This document shows positions 46,981-59,230 of a stretch of DNA of 64,000 nucleotides, piece after piece. The first letter of the stretch is position 1. Each line of letters starts with the position of its first letter. The notes under the pieces were generated by a model. That model saw nothing but the letters and a program-made list of their open reading frames with translations. It had not been told where the DNA came from and ran no database searches. Both the position numbers and the translations under genes were made by a program. This DNA comes from Lotus japonicus. Its lineage: Eukaryota; Streptophyta; Magnoliopsida; Fabales; Fabaceae. The DNA is taken from assembly GCF_012489685.1 (NCBI RefSeq), contig NC_080044.1, positions 21,556,369-21,620,368 on the forward strand. Direction: 5' to 3'.

Positions 46981-48895
46981 GGCTGGCAAGAAGTTTAAGG
47001 CAAAGAGTTGAGTCGTGTATTTCTGTCGGAAAAGCTACTGAGCGATCATTGTCCGGTAAAGAGTGGACTGTAAGGAGTGTCCATGTTCTCGAGTCGACCT
47101 TCCGAAGAATGTGAAGCTAGAAGCTTCGGGCCCTAAAACACACATATGCAACCTAAATAAATTAAAAAGGTCAGGCGAGGGACCCTCTTAACCCATGACG
47201 CAATGGGGGAGAATTCTGACCGAAGGAAAGGAGTGACAAGGTGGTAAACTCTCACACTGCATCATATTTTATGTGTTTGATGATATGCTATGATGATATT
47301 ATGATATAATAATATTGATATATCTTGAATATGGATTGTGTTTGGCCGACCGGCATAAGACTCGAGTCGGTGCTACTGACACATTCATGTTCTTATATTG
47401 TTGGTAGCTCACTCCCTCCAGTGGTTAACATTTTCAGGTGAAAGATTGAGATGGGCTTAGATCGAGTTGGTTGCTGTTTGCCGAAGCTATTAAGCCATGG
47501 TAGCTGTCGGTGGTTAGGAGGATTTGACCTAGTGAAGAAGCAAAGTTAAATGTAAGGATGTAGAGTTAGGCTTCAGATTTTTTAGGGATAGACGTTGCCT
47601 ACTTTGATTTTGAATGTTCAAAAAGGGATTATGATATTCCGCCTTAATCCCGAGAACATGTTGAGTTGAGATTTGAATGTTTGTTGTACTTAAGGAAGTT
47701 AGTCAAAAAGAGTTCATAGGTAAAAAAAAAAAAAAAAAAACTGTGACGTCTTCTTTCCACTCTCTGAGTTGACGTTACTCAGGAAGGGGGTGTCACAGAA
47801 TCCTTCATTTGCATGATGTAAGTGTCATTTGACTAACCTAGTGTCATGGGCGCAATACTTGCTACAGGTAAAAGAGATTGAGAATGTTGTGGATTCTCCG
47901 TATCATTCTATTTAGAAATGTATGTTGGATTCTCCTAAATGATAAATATGCTAGCCTTCCACATTTATTATGCTTCTCCACATGTTTGCTAACTTCTGTT
48001 CAAAATAGGACATCAAAGCACACATTCATTTTTCATAGAAATAGTTATTATTGCTTTTAAAATGTTCCAAAATTCTCCCCTTGGATTTTATTTTGATTAA
48101 GAGACTCTAGAGGTACTTAAACGTCGATAAAACAAGAATCTTCTCCCCTAAAAGAACTTTTCTACGTTTGATTCTTTCTCGTCACATCATTTTTACACCT
48201 CTTATAAACCTTAATTTTATGTGGTAGTTCACACTTGTCCAAGTACTTCTCTTTTAAGAATAGCTTCAATGAAGAACTTTCATTGTATCAGAACTATACC
48301 TTTTGAGACTTTCTCCCTCGACCATGATTACTGAATCCTTCGGTGTAGGCTTCTCATTCTCACCTGAAATAGACCTAGCTGATTTCCCTGTCATAAATCT
48401 TGTCACGAGTCTTGCTTCCAGCTATGGCCATCCTAAAATAGAGGAATAATAAATATGATACGATGCAACGGTCGCTCATGACAAAGATACGAAAAGTAGG
48501 AACCCTAGTCATTTTATTATATGAACTCATTACTCATGTAGTCCTCAATGTATAACACATTGAGTATAAGCTGCTAGAGAGGTTGAATGATGGACTAACT
48601 AAGTCTTGTTGTTCCTTTCATGAACCGTATTTAAAAATATTATTTTCTACCTCTTGTTTTTTTATGGATTCACACTTCAAAGATACATTATGTCTAGGGC
48701 GACATGATTTGATAGATTTATTGAAATTGTTTATGCCATCGGGCAGTGATGCATACCTAACATTTCTTTTAATGTCCATGAATCTGATGTCGAAAATTCT
48801 CTAGCTAGGGGTTTAAACAAATATAGGGTGCAATAGGATGATAAAGTCTATTTGAAAGTGAGGAAAGGTAAAACAAACACCATATACAATAAAAA

Positions 48896-49095
48896 TTTTT
48901 ATTTTTTTTTAGAAAATGAAAATATATTAGAATAAAGATAGTCTTGAGAACAAAACTCTCTCAAGTGAGGATATTCAAAATGAGAACATAAAGGAAGCCA
49001 TATAAAAGAAACACAATAGGAAAAACTAAAAGGATATAAACACTACCACAACGCCTAAATAGAGAAGAAATAAAACATAGCAAAGCAGGAAAACA
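48896..49095. repeat. Dispersed repeat, copy 1 (pairs with 49583..49805)
   Basis: Both copies begin with a T-run, then AGAAA.ATAAAAATATATT and TTGAGA.CAAAACTCTC. The T-run end suggests the poly(A) tail of a minus-strand retroposon such as a LINE or SINE, but no coding part remains. Confidence 0.4.
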
Positions 49096-49582
49096 AGGAA
49101 ATAAAATAAATTTATTTTATTGTTCACGAAGTCCAATACATTAGACTGCTTTGAAAATTTGAACTGCTTGAGTACCCTAGATCCCTCAAAGGTCTAAGTT
49201 GCTTCATATGATAAAAATGTCCTCTTAGTTGTTGTTTTTAGGAATTTCCAGATGGGGAATGAGAAAGTTAGAGGAACACCAAATCATAAGTTATGTGAAT
49301 AGACAAAACTAGATGCTAATCCAGGTTCTCGAGATTCAATCAATTGTTAATGATGAAGAGTTAGGAAAGAAGTTATATAACATCCACCTAACAAAGAGAA
49401 AGGGCATAAGTGTTAAAATTGGGACAAGGAATGTAGGAAACTAGAATTGTACTCGTGCGATGCACTAAAAATGATTCGTTAGATTGTAAGATAGTTATAC
49501 GTTTAAAACATTTTAATGTAATATATTTTTTGTATGAATCTTTTATACTATATTTACTAATTAATATATTAATTTGAATACA

Positions 49583-49805
49583 TTTTTTTTAGAAAGATAA
49601 AAATATATTGGCAAAAGGCTTGAGAGCAAAACTCTCATGCAAAGATTACAGATCAAACGAGCTCAGCAACAACAAAAAGAAAACGAAAAACATCCAAAAG
49701 CACCTTCAAGGACCACCGAGCCCGGCCAAAACCCAAAGACAAAACACCCATGACAGCAAGAGAGAAAAATCCTTAAAAGACCTACACAAAGCACCTATAA
49801 AAGGT
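49583..49805. repeat. Dispersed repeat, copy 2 (pairs with 48896..49095)
   Basis: It has the same opening as copy 1, then diverges. A 67-codon open frame (49608-49811) is part of the repeat and not credible as a gene. Confidence 0.4.
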
Positions 49806-52229
49806 GACTGAAAAGTTCACAAATACAAGTAGTTATATGATATTAAATATCAATGCTTTCTAATCCCCGTACGACATGTTTTCGTAAAATATTAACAATA
49901 TACCTATGAAATATAACATGAGTAATTAAATAACTCTATATATATAAGATTTCATGAAATAAAAATCATCACGCATTTGATAATATAATTAAAAAATATA
50001 AAGACATAACAAATCACAAAATAGTTTGACCATACTGTAAAGAAATTGCAGCAGAATAAAAAAACTTGTTCATTCTATACATATGCCCTAATAGAACATC
50101 AAAACCATGTTGTAAGCCAAATTACGTATATACAAACTAATCTGTCTTGTAAAAAAAAAAACAAATCCCTCCAAAAAAATAACTTTGTTCAAAACATCAT
50201 GAACCTTAAAGAGTCTAAGACTCATCTATGCAATTTTTGAACAAAAACCACAAAAGATTCCTTCATCTCAATCCCAAAACTGATGGAGCAGGAGAAACTA
50301 GTGTAATATCATGCAGGAGAAAAACCCTAAGCCATGAAATTAAACATATAGATCAAATATATATTATCTGTCAGAGTTTTCTATGCAAAAAAAGTGAAGT
50401 TATACATCTTACGTAGCATTTGATCATTTATTAGAGCTAGAATAGGCATTCTGAATATGTTGCTTTCAATTAGAAAACCCTATATTATTTCCAATAAACT
50501 TATATAGACTCAGGTAATGAGGAAGGGTCTCAAAGCAAGTAACTTAGATGATCAAGTGTAGAAGAATTTTCTATTATACGAGAATAAGCAAAAAGGAAAT
50601 AGTTGATAAAAAAATCAAAGTCGAAGAGATAAACACGAGATTGAATATGATAATAAAGAAGAAAAAAGAGTTAATATAAACATAGCTTCGATATAACCCT
50701 AAATTGTGATTCATGGTAGATAATGATTGAGACCAAACAATGAATTGACTAACATGATGGACTATTCTTTGCGAAAGAAGGGTTTGAAGTAACCTTCAAA
50801 AATGCTCATCGCATAGGATTTATAAGCAATTGGATCTGTCTTCAAAAAGAGGGTTAACTTGGTCAGATGAAGAGACCTACATACACACATCCTCTACCAG
50901 TGTTATTGGATTAAAAGAATGTAAAATCAAAGGATATCTCAAGGATCAAAATAGATAATAATCAATTTCCCAAGGAACGATTAATAAACAGTCACCAAAT
51001 GCAAATAGAATAACATAAAAATCCTACTTTCTACCCTAACCGACTCTATTACAATACTATTTTCTAATTCAAATAATAAAAATAAAACGTAAAGAGAAAA
51101 ATTCATATAGTTAACATAAATCTATATCTATATTTATATAAATAAGTAAATTTGACTCCTTCTCGTACTTTAATCACAATACTAATTCATTCTTGATTAT
51201 TATCCTATCTTATTCAGTTTATTAAATTAAATACTAATAACTATTCTCATACATATAATTAAGAAAAAATGATTTTTTCTACTCATATGTATAATTAAGA
51301 AAAAATGATTTTTTCTAAAGAACAATATAGTAAATATGAAAAAAAAATCTAAAAAAAATATAGAGAATAATATAGTAAATATAAAAAATTGCTCTACCTC
51401 TCCCCAATTTCTTCTCATTAGGGTTGCACACAGGGGATAAACCCGACCAACCTGACCTAATCCTAGCACAAAAGGTTGGGTTGGATCAGGTGGTCGGATT
51501 TTCAGATTTAAATTGAGCACGACTTGGCCAATTGGGATCACGGGTCAGAAAATGGAAACCGAAAAACCAGATACGAACCTGTAACACAATTCATTTACTT
51601 ACAGTTTTTCCATGACGTATCCCCCATCCAAGTTGTATCCCATTCGTGACCTAGCCTCTTTCACTCTCTCTTTTGGTTCATTTCGTGACCTCGCCTAACT
51701 CCATGAGAAGGTTTTCAAGTTTTGTATTATTAATGATTAATTTTTCAAATCTGTGATGGTTAAGTTTTGTCACATTTAATTCATTTTTCTAGTTGGATTT
51801 CTTATATGGGACTTAAATGGTTCATTTCATGACCCTTTAAGATTTTTCTTTATTGTGATTTCCCTCTCTTTTTTTAAGGTAGATTTTCGTCATTTTGATC
51901 CATCAGATTTTGCTAATCTTGGTAACTCTACAACTCGTCCATCAGGTTTTGAACTGGAAAACATAAAAGTTGCTCCAAACTGACCCAAGATGTTTTAATT
52001 GGTTCAATTCCAATCTTTGCATGAACTTGACTCGACCCAACTAGTGTGCTTCTCATGGTTGTGGAGAGTCTATAAAGTATGGCATCCATATATTTCTGAT
52101 CTTTCTCTCATATCCATAACCATATGCAAACCAAACAAGAGAAGGATGATCTCTCTTCTAACTCTCTTCTCTATCTTTCACTTTTCAAATCACCCTCTAT
52201 CAAGTACAAAGTAAAGGAGAATAATGTGT

Positions 52230-53330
52230 AAGGTCTACATGAGTTCTCGCTCTAGAAGAACATATGATCTAATGTGTTTTAATGATGACAAAACAATGGA
52301 GATTGTGACAAAACAATAGGAGACCAACACAAGATAATGAAAACAAAGCAAAGCAAAGAAGACCAGAACAAAAAAACAAGGACAATGGTAAAGCTTCATG
52401 ACAAATAGAAGATCAACATGAAGAACATAAAGACCAAGAGAAGATGATGAAGATCGAGAAAATGAAAAGAAGATCAAGACCAGGAAAAGGAGGTCAAGAT
52501 AAAAACCTCTTAAGAAATCAACAAGAAGAATGGAGAAGACAAGCTCAAAGAAGAAACATCGAAGACGAAGAGAAATGACAAAGCAGTTAAGTCAATGAAA
52601 ACATCTAAGACCAATTGGACAAAGTCCATTATACAGTATCGTCCATATGCTCAACAGTCTGGATCACGGGTCGTCTGAAGCAATCGTCTGAATACTCCAA
52701 AGTTTAACAAGTAATGATTAGCGTCCAAGGAGAAGAACTAAAGACAGTAAGGAACAATCCTATGCATCCTGAAAATGATACAAGTCATGTATCAACAGGA
52801 AAGCAACAGTTCAGTCAGACATCATCACTCAAAGCATCAAGTATCCACTCCATGTTGAGAAGAACAAGGATTCTAAAAAAAGAGATGAATGGTAGAAAGG
52901 AATACTATGAGACTTTGCCAACTCAACAAGCACTATAATATGGAAGCGTCTATACATTCATGGTCTGATCAGCTGAAGCACTCAAAACCAAGACAAGGTG
53001 CACTTGTCTCTACAAACGCCTGATCTCTCCAGTCCAGAAAGTCAAAGCCCATAGATTGAATCGTTTGAAAGTTCAAGGTTCAACGATTCTATAAATCATT
53101 GTCTAACTTCCAGTCCTGGGAAAAATGTATCTATCCAAAGGAGAATTAAAGTCATGAAGACTCAAGTAATCAGATGAGGAACGAGTCTCATGAAGAAGCA
53201 ACTAGATCGATGAAAAAGGTTTTTTCCTTGTATGTACTAGTTTGCAACTAAACCCTTAAGATTCAATTGTAATAAAGAAGATACGAGTTTTGTCGCCATC
53301 AAGGAGATGTGATACCATGTTGTATTTGGT
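52230..53330. other. Decayed LTR-like sequence
   Basis: Purine-rich DNA with many AAGAACA and GAAGATCAAGA phrases, then CGTCCATATGC and CGTCTGAA motifs like those near 16470-16810. No borders could be fixed. The 52714-52938 frame has no recognisable domain. Confidence 0.35.
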
Positions 53331-55046
53331 TGTTTATACATAAAAGTAAAAATGGAAAACAGATAAAATGATGGAGAAACAACAGGTATGAGAATTTATT
53401 GGGATTAGACTTCATTGAATGACCTATTTGCATTCTAGTGATTCAAATACAAATCAAGCCTAAGAATATGATTCATCTACACCATTTCAACCTAACTTCA
53501 TCGATGTCTCGCATGAGGGGATAATAATAACTCTCTAATCCTAAACATTGATGTTTCACATGATTAAGAAAGAAAGTTATCATGACGTTTGAGTGTTTAG
53601 TGACTAACAAACCTAGCTGTATGCCTAGAAATTAAGATTATTAGGTAATTAACTCTAGTTCAGACTCAAATGTTGAAGCTTCCACTCATAAGTCGAATCA
53701 AGCAAAATACCCTAGGTGATCAATCTACGATATAGCATGAAGATCAAGAGAAAACCACTAAATCATAAACAAGAAACATGCTTTATATTAAATAGAATCA
53801 CATAGAGAGCATAAGTATCATACAATTACATCAAATCCTAACAAAAGAGAGATTAACTATCCATTTTCATGAAGAGTTTTACAAATAGAGATGAAGAATG
53901 AGAAGAACCAAAACCGTCGCGGTGTTTCGCCATCGAATCCGACCTCCGGAGCTTCTTCTCTAGCCTCCTAAACTTCTCCTCTTGTCTCTCAAGTGTTTCT
54001 CTCAATTTCCAAGTGATGGGGCGAAGTATATGTTGTCCAATATCCTAAAAATCAGCTTTTATAGTGAAATTTTGTTGTCTGAGCGCTCAACGCCCTCTAA
54101 GGGCCGCCCAACGACCCCTGTTTCTTCACATGTGGGTTTCCAGAACCGCCATGGTCGCTCAGCGGCCTGAACACTTATGAAACTTCATTTTCTCACCAAA
54201 ACATGCACATGTTTCTGATCCAACTGTTCAGGTTAAAGTTCCATGTGTTATGAACAATATATCCAAATTTAACTACAATTAGACAGTTAATGTATGTTGG
54301 GTTCCAATTTTTCTCGTACAACTTTGAAATTTCTACATAAAAAAGTTGGGATTAGAATTGAAATTATCATAATACCTATTCTAAACCTAAATAATTACTA
54401 AATTAATCAATTAAGGATTAAAATAATATAAATTAAAGCACACAAGTCCATTAAGTGCCTAAAATGATATTCAAATATACGTAAAAATGACACTTATCAA
54501 TCGAGCAACTGGATTCAAGCATGTCAACACTTGACTAGTTGAGCCTAACACGAAGTAAAAGTTAAGGCACAAAGATGTCTCATCAGTAGAAGCTATGAGG
54601 AGCGCCTATAAGCCGAAATCTGAAATGTCTTATCAAGCATAAGCTTCAATGGTCTAGAGGCTAGTCAAATTCAAACTAAGTTTGAACGTCATAAGCTGGA
54701 CCTAAGCAAACTAATACATCCTACAACTATCATGGACGATGAAGACCTGCTCGGAAGCATTCATCAAAAACATCAAAAGTCTTCATCCTTCTGACACAAA
54801 TCAAAATATATGTTATCATGTCCTTGTGATCAGAACGGCTAGTTTCAACTCTCCAACATCTACTGCATACACGCAATAAATCTCACACATTGTAACAGTC
54901 ATATTTCCAAGACATAGTATTAATAGCATATGCAGTTGAAAGAGTACAAATTGTTGGAGTAGGTTGAAGATAGTTCGATAGAGTTGATTGCTTGGAGAGA
55001 ATGCTAATTTTCTGAGATGCAATCACAATGACTCAAAAGAAGAGAA
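53331..55046. other. Intergenic stretch with decayed repeat sequence
   Basis: No gene is recognised. 53880-54180 is GC-richer (CGGAGCTTCTTCTC, AACGCCCTCTAAGGGCC) and looks like the end of an LTR retrotransposon, but no border or duplication was found. Confidence 0.4.
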
Positions 55047-55430
55047 TGAGCATTGTTCCGTGCTAGAACATAGAGAGGGAAGGTAGTACCCAAAGTGATG
55101 TGAATGCTTAGAGAGAGAAACTCTAACCGCTTAGAGAGAGAGAATATAACTGAATTTCAATGTCATTGTTTCTCAAATGAGCTAAAAGTCCCTTACAATT
55201 GGTATTCCCCTCTTATTTATAGAGGTGGAGTTGGGCTTTGGCGCCCTTAATCTGTCCAAATGGGCCAGTTGGGCCTCGGGAGGGGAGGCCCAAGGTCACG
55301 GTGCGTCCCCCGCCCAAGGTCAGATCTCCTGGGCGAGGGACCCTGGGGTCTCGCCCAGTCCACAAGTCCACAAGACACCGAGCTCGAAGCATGAGAGCTA
55401 AGTGTGTCTTTAAGTACGAAATAAGGCGAG
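55047..55430 (-). mobile_element. LTR promoter region, second copy of the gypsy-type element
   Basis: In reverse orientation it matches 14955-15310: the same TCGAGCTCGGTGTCTTGTGG block, a TATA box at 55214-55221, then CTCATTTGAGAAA and GAAATTCAGTTATA before a TCTCTCTC leader. The outer borders are not fixed. Confidence 0.7.
55214..55221 (-). promoter_or_regulatory. TATA box of the second gypsy-type LTR
   Basis: The minus strand reads TATAAATA, at the same place relative to shared flanking sequence as the box at 15126-15133. Confidence 0.6.
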
Positions 55431-55765
55431 ATCCCCTAAGGATACTGACTAAAACTTGAAAACTTAAAATCTAGAAGTGAAGAACAATGGCCAACATGGC
55501 CTGGTAAATAAAGCCTTTTGCAATCAACACTTTGGACCTTCAGCTGCGCCCTCTTCTTCCGAGCGACCCAGTCCACATGCAAGCTTGTGGCAACGGCTAC
55601 TAGTCCGCCCGACTCGGCATAGTTACGCACGCGCCCTAAACCGCGACATTTTGTCACGTGCTGCATCTTTTCCACACGTCGCGCCTTGAAGCGATGTTTG
55701 GCTCGGTAAATCCACAGAATCTTAACCGTCACCTTTGAAATGTTTTCTCAAATTATGCCAAGATC

Positions 55766-56521
55766 TTGTCAATTTTAAATTTGAACCAACCAGCTCCAAC
55801 CGTCACAGTTTTCTACTTAATGTGCTGCCCCTGCTCTCCGGAATCCACGTCACACTTTTTGTGTGAAGGCCCCACCTTTACCATGATGATTTACCATGAT
55901 GAGGCACGACTTCCTAATCTTTATCATACCCAACCCTTGAGTTCTTTTCCCTCACATTATTCATCATCTTCTATCAACTGCTCCCATATTCGCTCCCGAC
56001 TCTCGCTCCGGTCTCCTTTGCTGATCTCACGAATCCCCACTCCAGCTCTTGCTCTTCTTCTCACAGTTCCCTTCCTGGTTAGTTTCTGTCCCTTCCTTCT
56101 CCCCTTTCCTTCTTTTCTTTCTTTGATGTCTTTAACAGGGACCTTGTCCTCCATCGAGGAGATCAAAGCCCATCGCTTGGCGACCTTCGCCACTCTGCCC
56201 TCCCCTATCTCAGAAGCCCCTGATCAAGGAGTCCTTGATCATCCATCGGAACTGTCAACCAGCAAATCCGTCTCTGACATTGCTAGTAAGGTCAGTGGGC
56301 TTTGCCATTCTTCGTTTTTGGAGGGCCTTCTTCGAACCACCGGATGCCGGGGACAAGACCGCCCCTAGCAGCATCGTGGGCTTAATGACCTCAAATATTC
56401 CCACTTTTTCTTTGCATACGAATATCTGTTTCTTGATCTGAGCATTAAACTTCCTTTCTCCTCCTTTCTTACTCAAATGTTGCGCGATATGAATGTTTCT
56501 CCTTGTCAACTCCATCCCTGC
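55766..56521 (+). pseudogene. Antisense ORF of the gypsy-type element, second copy, truncated
   Basis: One plus-strand frame runs from 55766 to 56521 with a single TAG at 56366-56368. The start is uncertain: a probable intron ends at TCTTTAACAG near 56138, and SSIEEIKAHRLATFATLP follows. After the stop the frame continues NDLKYSHFFFAYEYLFLD and MNVSPCQLHP. These match HFFYVHEYMFTNLGI and VNVAPSQLHP in the copy at 12035..14222, placing both in the PF04195-like family. The frame is cut at 56521 by the LTR-type element B; the rest of the ORF, if present, lies beyond the window. As in the first copy, the ORF starts about 0.9 kb from the LTR TATA box and points away from it. Confidence 0.65.
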
Positions 56522-57058
56522 TGTAACGCCCCGATTTCTCGGGTGTCACACAGTAACTAGTTAACCAATTTTCGTAAAGAATTTTCGCCGATTCGTTTGT
56601 TACTCTTGATTAGGTGATAAAGGTCATATTTACTTTTGAAAGCTCTTGAATACCCTTGATAGAAATCACTTAATATTTTCCGATTCATAACATAACCATA
56701 AACAGCGGGTTAAAGAAACACGTTTTGCATTAAACTCATAAAAGGATAAAACATCAACCGTTATAAAATCAACTGTAAGTAAATAAAGAAAACCGTGTCC
56801 ACACCCACGTATGGAAAAACCACGGCGGAAGTAAACAGTTTACATCAGTTACTCAAGTTCTCATAAAACTCAACAAAATAAAATGAAATTCCAAAAGAAC
56901 GCTCGCTCATAGGGCTCCCAGTCCAGCTATCAGTGTCACGGTCACTCGGCAGGTTCATCCTTTGGTTTCTCATCGTCTACCACCTGTCTCCTCTTCCTGG
57001 GTCTCGGTCCAACTAAGTTGTTGTGAATCCACCGTGCGCCTCCTCCATAGAGTCGTTG

Positions 57059-57376
57059 TTATGTAACCGAAGCATCTGACCCGTCTTGAGGCACGAACTC
57101 AGCAGGTGTCCTAGCCTTAGGCTCAGCAGGTGTTTCCCCGACTCCCTCGACCTCAGGTAGTAGGAACCTAGGAGGTGGATAGGGCATGTCAAGGATGCCC
57201 CCTTCAACCGTGCGAACCTCCACTATATTGCCGTCCCGGTCCATCCCTATAAAGCTAACATCCCCGACATGAACTCTTCGGATCCCGGAGGAGTCGGCCC
57301 TCCAGGCCCGATCGTCTAGCTCCCCATCAAGTCTCAGCCTCCAGCGAGGCACGAACGTCGTTGTCGTCGACGCCAT
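57059..57376 (-). CDS. Small ORF inside LTR-type element B, homologue of 512..883
   Basis: This 105-codon ORF starts at the ATG at 57374-57376, after eight Gs and TAG, exactly as in the first copy. The shared pattern is W.L.LD...D..AW..DS, then IRRVHVG, G.DRDG, VEGG, and PPRF followed by LLP. The C-terminus (SDASVT) differs from that of the other copy and is shorter. No signal peptide, membrane span or known motif is seen. The high content of charged residues and the regular hydrophobic spacing suggest a small folded beta-type domain, but that is only an impression. Both copies keep an open frame although the surrounding DNA has diverged. Confidence 0.5.
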   Translation of the reverse strand: MASTTTTFVPRWRLRLDGELDDRAWRADSSGIRRVHVGDVSFIGMDRDGNIVEVRTVEGGILDMPYPPPRFLLPEVEGVGETPAEPKARTPAEFVPQDGSDASVT

Positions 57377-57597
57377 CTACCCCCCCCAAATAAACACATA
57401 GCAAACAAGAAAGGGTCAGGTCTAAAAGAAAACACATAATACAATAGATATAATGGGACAACTTCCACAATTTTAAAAAGTAACTATCTCTTTTACATTA
57501 GGGCTTAAGATGTTAGTTAGTCATCTATCGGTTCCTCACTTCACACAACCCACCAAATCTTCCATGGCCATCTTCGTGCTTCCGTAGAGGCACGGTT

Positions 57598-57724
57598 ATC
57601 ACGGTGACCGCAGTCAACCAAAACACGTGGAGCCGCAATGATCCACAAAAATCACGGTGACCGCAGTCAACCAAACACGTGGAGCCGCAATGATCCACAA
57701 AAATCACGGGTGACCGCAGTCGAC
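57598..57724. repeat. 53-bp tandem repeat, about 2.4 copies
   Basis: ATCACGGTGACCGCAGTCAA opens copies at 57598, 57651 and 57703. It lies at the position, relative to the small ORF, where element A has its GACCACACAGTCAA repeat. Confidence 0.88.
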
Positions 57725-57952
57725 CCAAAATCTCCCTCGCGTGCAAGCCCATCGTTCTCATGGACCATAGTCTACCCGACCTATGTCCGTAAAATAATTA
57801 ATTTCACTTGCAAGCGAGTCACAACAATATTAGTTCTTTTTCTCTTTAGTCTTAAGGCTCTAAGTCAGTCACCCTAAGTCTTTAGCTTAACCGCACACAT
57901 TAAATAGCACCATTCACGATAACAAGGGAATTACAGCTAGGTGAGCGACCCT

Positions 57953-59150
57953 TGTAAGATCAAGTTTTGATCTAGTAGTACAACTCTATGTTTTGATGAT
58001 TACAAGTTAACCTTTTGATATGAACAATTGTGGTACTCTAACGTGTTTTTCTGAGTGTGCTATTTACAGGCTCTGACCTCAACTCAATCTCACACAAATC
58101 AGAAGCACTGTGTATAAAGAGTGACCCAAGCAACGCTTTCGCATTCACCGTGTTCAGTATGAACAGTGGAAAAGCTTCAGAAGTTCTGAAGTTATACAAA
58201 CTCTGATGAGGACTCAGTCACTAGAAGCTCTGAAGATCCAGAAGTTCTGATAACCAAGAAACACTGAAGGTTCAGATGTTCTGATGGTGTAGAAGACTCT
58301 GAAGTTGCAGAAGCTGAATAGTGGAAGTTCTGATGTCCAGAAGCAAGAAACTCTGAAGGCCATGTTCTTCCCTCTGAGTTCAGAATCAGAAGATACAATG
58401 GTCAGAGGATCTGTGCTTTCCCTCTGACTCTGATCAACCGGCTTCACAAGTTCCAATATGAAGCATTCCCCTGATCAGAAGTCTCCTAGGTTTAAAGGTC
58501 GCGTCGCTATCCAAGTACAAAAGCAACTGTACCTTCCTGACAACCTACCTAACGTTCTCAGCCACAGCAGAAGCTGGATTTTCCAGAACTGCCCTCCAAC
58601 GGTAGCATTTCCCATGCATCACTCAACCCTAATCCTTGGAGTATATAAAGAGGCTGAAGACTGAAAGAAACGGCTAGAAGCATTCACATACGCAAGACAC
58701 ATTCAAAATCTTCTAAGTTTTCTTTCATCTGAAATTCATTGAGTTTACTATTAGCTTTTTAGAAGCAAATCTCTTGTAAACAATTCCTTGATAAACAGTT
58801 TGTTTAGTTCCTTTAGGAGATCAACGTTGATCGGATCCTAGAGAAGACTAAGAGAGTGAATCTTAGTGTGAGCTAAGTCAGTGTAATTGTTAGTCACTTG
58901 TAGGTTTCAAGTGCAGTTGTAACTCTTACCTGATTAGTGGATTGCCTTCATTCTAAGAAGGAAGAAATCACCTTAACGGGTGGACTGGAGTAGCTTGAGT
59001 GATTTATCAAGTGAACCAGGATAAAATCCTTGTGTGCTTTTCTATCTCTTATCTTTAGCACTTAAGTTCTCGAAAGATTTGTCAAAATCTTTAAGGTGGA
59101 AGTTTTATACTGAAAACGTTATTCAAACCCCCCCTTTCTACCGTTTTTCA
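57953..59150 (+). repeat. 5' LTR of the Sirevirus-type element
   Basis: About 1.2 kb, with TG...CA ends (TGTAAGATC and CGTTTTTCA). 58155-58460 is packed with degenerate CTCTGAAG and CAGAAGTTCTGA motifs, many of them imperfect inverted repeats, as is usual in the U3 of this group. A TATA box follows at 58642. Confidence 0.75.
58642..58649 (+). promoter_or_regulatory. TATA box of the Sirevirus LTR
   Basis: TATATAAA lies about 590 bases upstream of the gag start codon and just after the motif-rich U3. Confidence 0.7.
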
Positions 59151-59160
59151 TACCTTCAAT

Positions 59161-59172
59161 TGGTATCAGAGC
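59161..59172 (+). other. Primer-binding site, initiator tRNA-Met
   Basis: TGGTATCAGAGC is complementary to the 3' end of plant initiator tRNA-Met and sits ten bases after the LTR, the standard copia arrangement. Confidence 0.9.
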
Positions 59173-59230
59173 GCAAGTTCTGATTACCACACCTAACAGT
59201 GTTCAGTGATCCGGGCCGGTGTGAAAAACA

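Larger units (their letters stand above)
40498..47797. mobile_element. Large LTR-type insertion (probable solo LTR), with nested solo LTR
   Basis: Termini are TGTAACATCCC and GGGGTGTCACA, flanked by GAATC at 40493-40497 and 47798-47802. Without the nested element its own length is about 4.83 kb. There is no gag or pol. A TATATAAA box lies at 41165-41172. 41900-43400 is AT-rich with many TTAATTAG-like phrases, and an A19 run lies near 47722. The short open frame at 43813-44103 is not convincing as a gene. Whether this is a solo LTR or a short non-autonomous element is open. Confidence 0.82.
47803..52229. other. AT-rich intergenic DNA, no supportable gene
   Basis: Several short open frames (for example 48583-48804, 50046-50240, 51227-51541) have no protein-like character. 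Two related repeats are listed separately. 51240-51330 holds a duplicated ATACATATAATTAAG..TGATTTTTTCT phrase. Confidence 0.5.
56522..57952. mobile_element. LTR-type element, family B, left part (relative of 93..7205)
   Basis: It begins TGTAACGCCCCGATTTCTC and shares the first 80 bases with element A, with few changes. It inserted in the antisense ORF after CTCCATCCCTGC; the expected 5-bp duplication (CCTGC) cannot be checked because the right end lies outside the window. It carries the homologue of the minus-strand ORF (57059..57376) and a 53-bp tandem repeat. It is interrupted at 57953 by the Sirevirus-type element. Confidence 0.8.

Noticed and set aside
52714..52938. 74-codon plus-strand frame, rich in Ser and Lys
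   Set aside because: It lies in decayed LTR-like sequence and has no similarity to a known domain.
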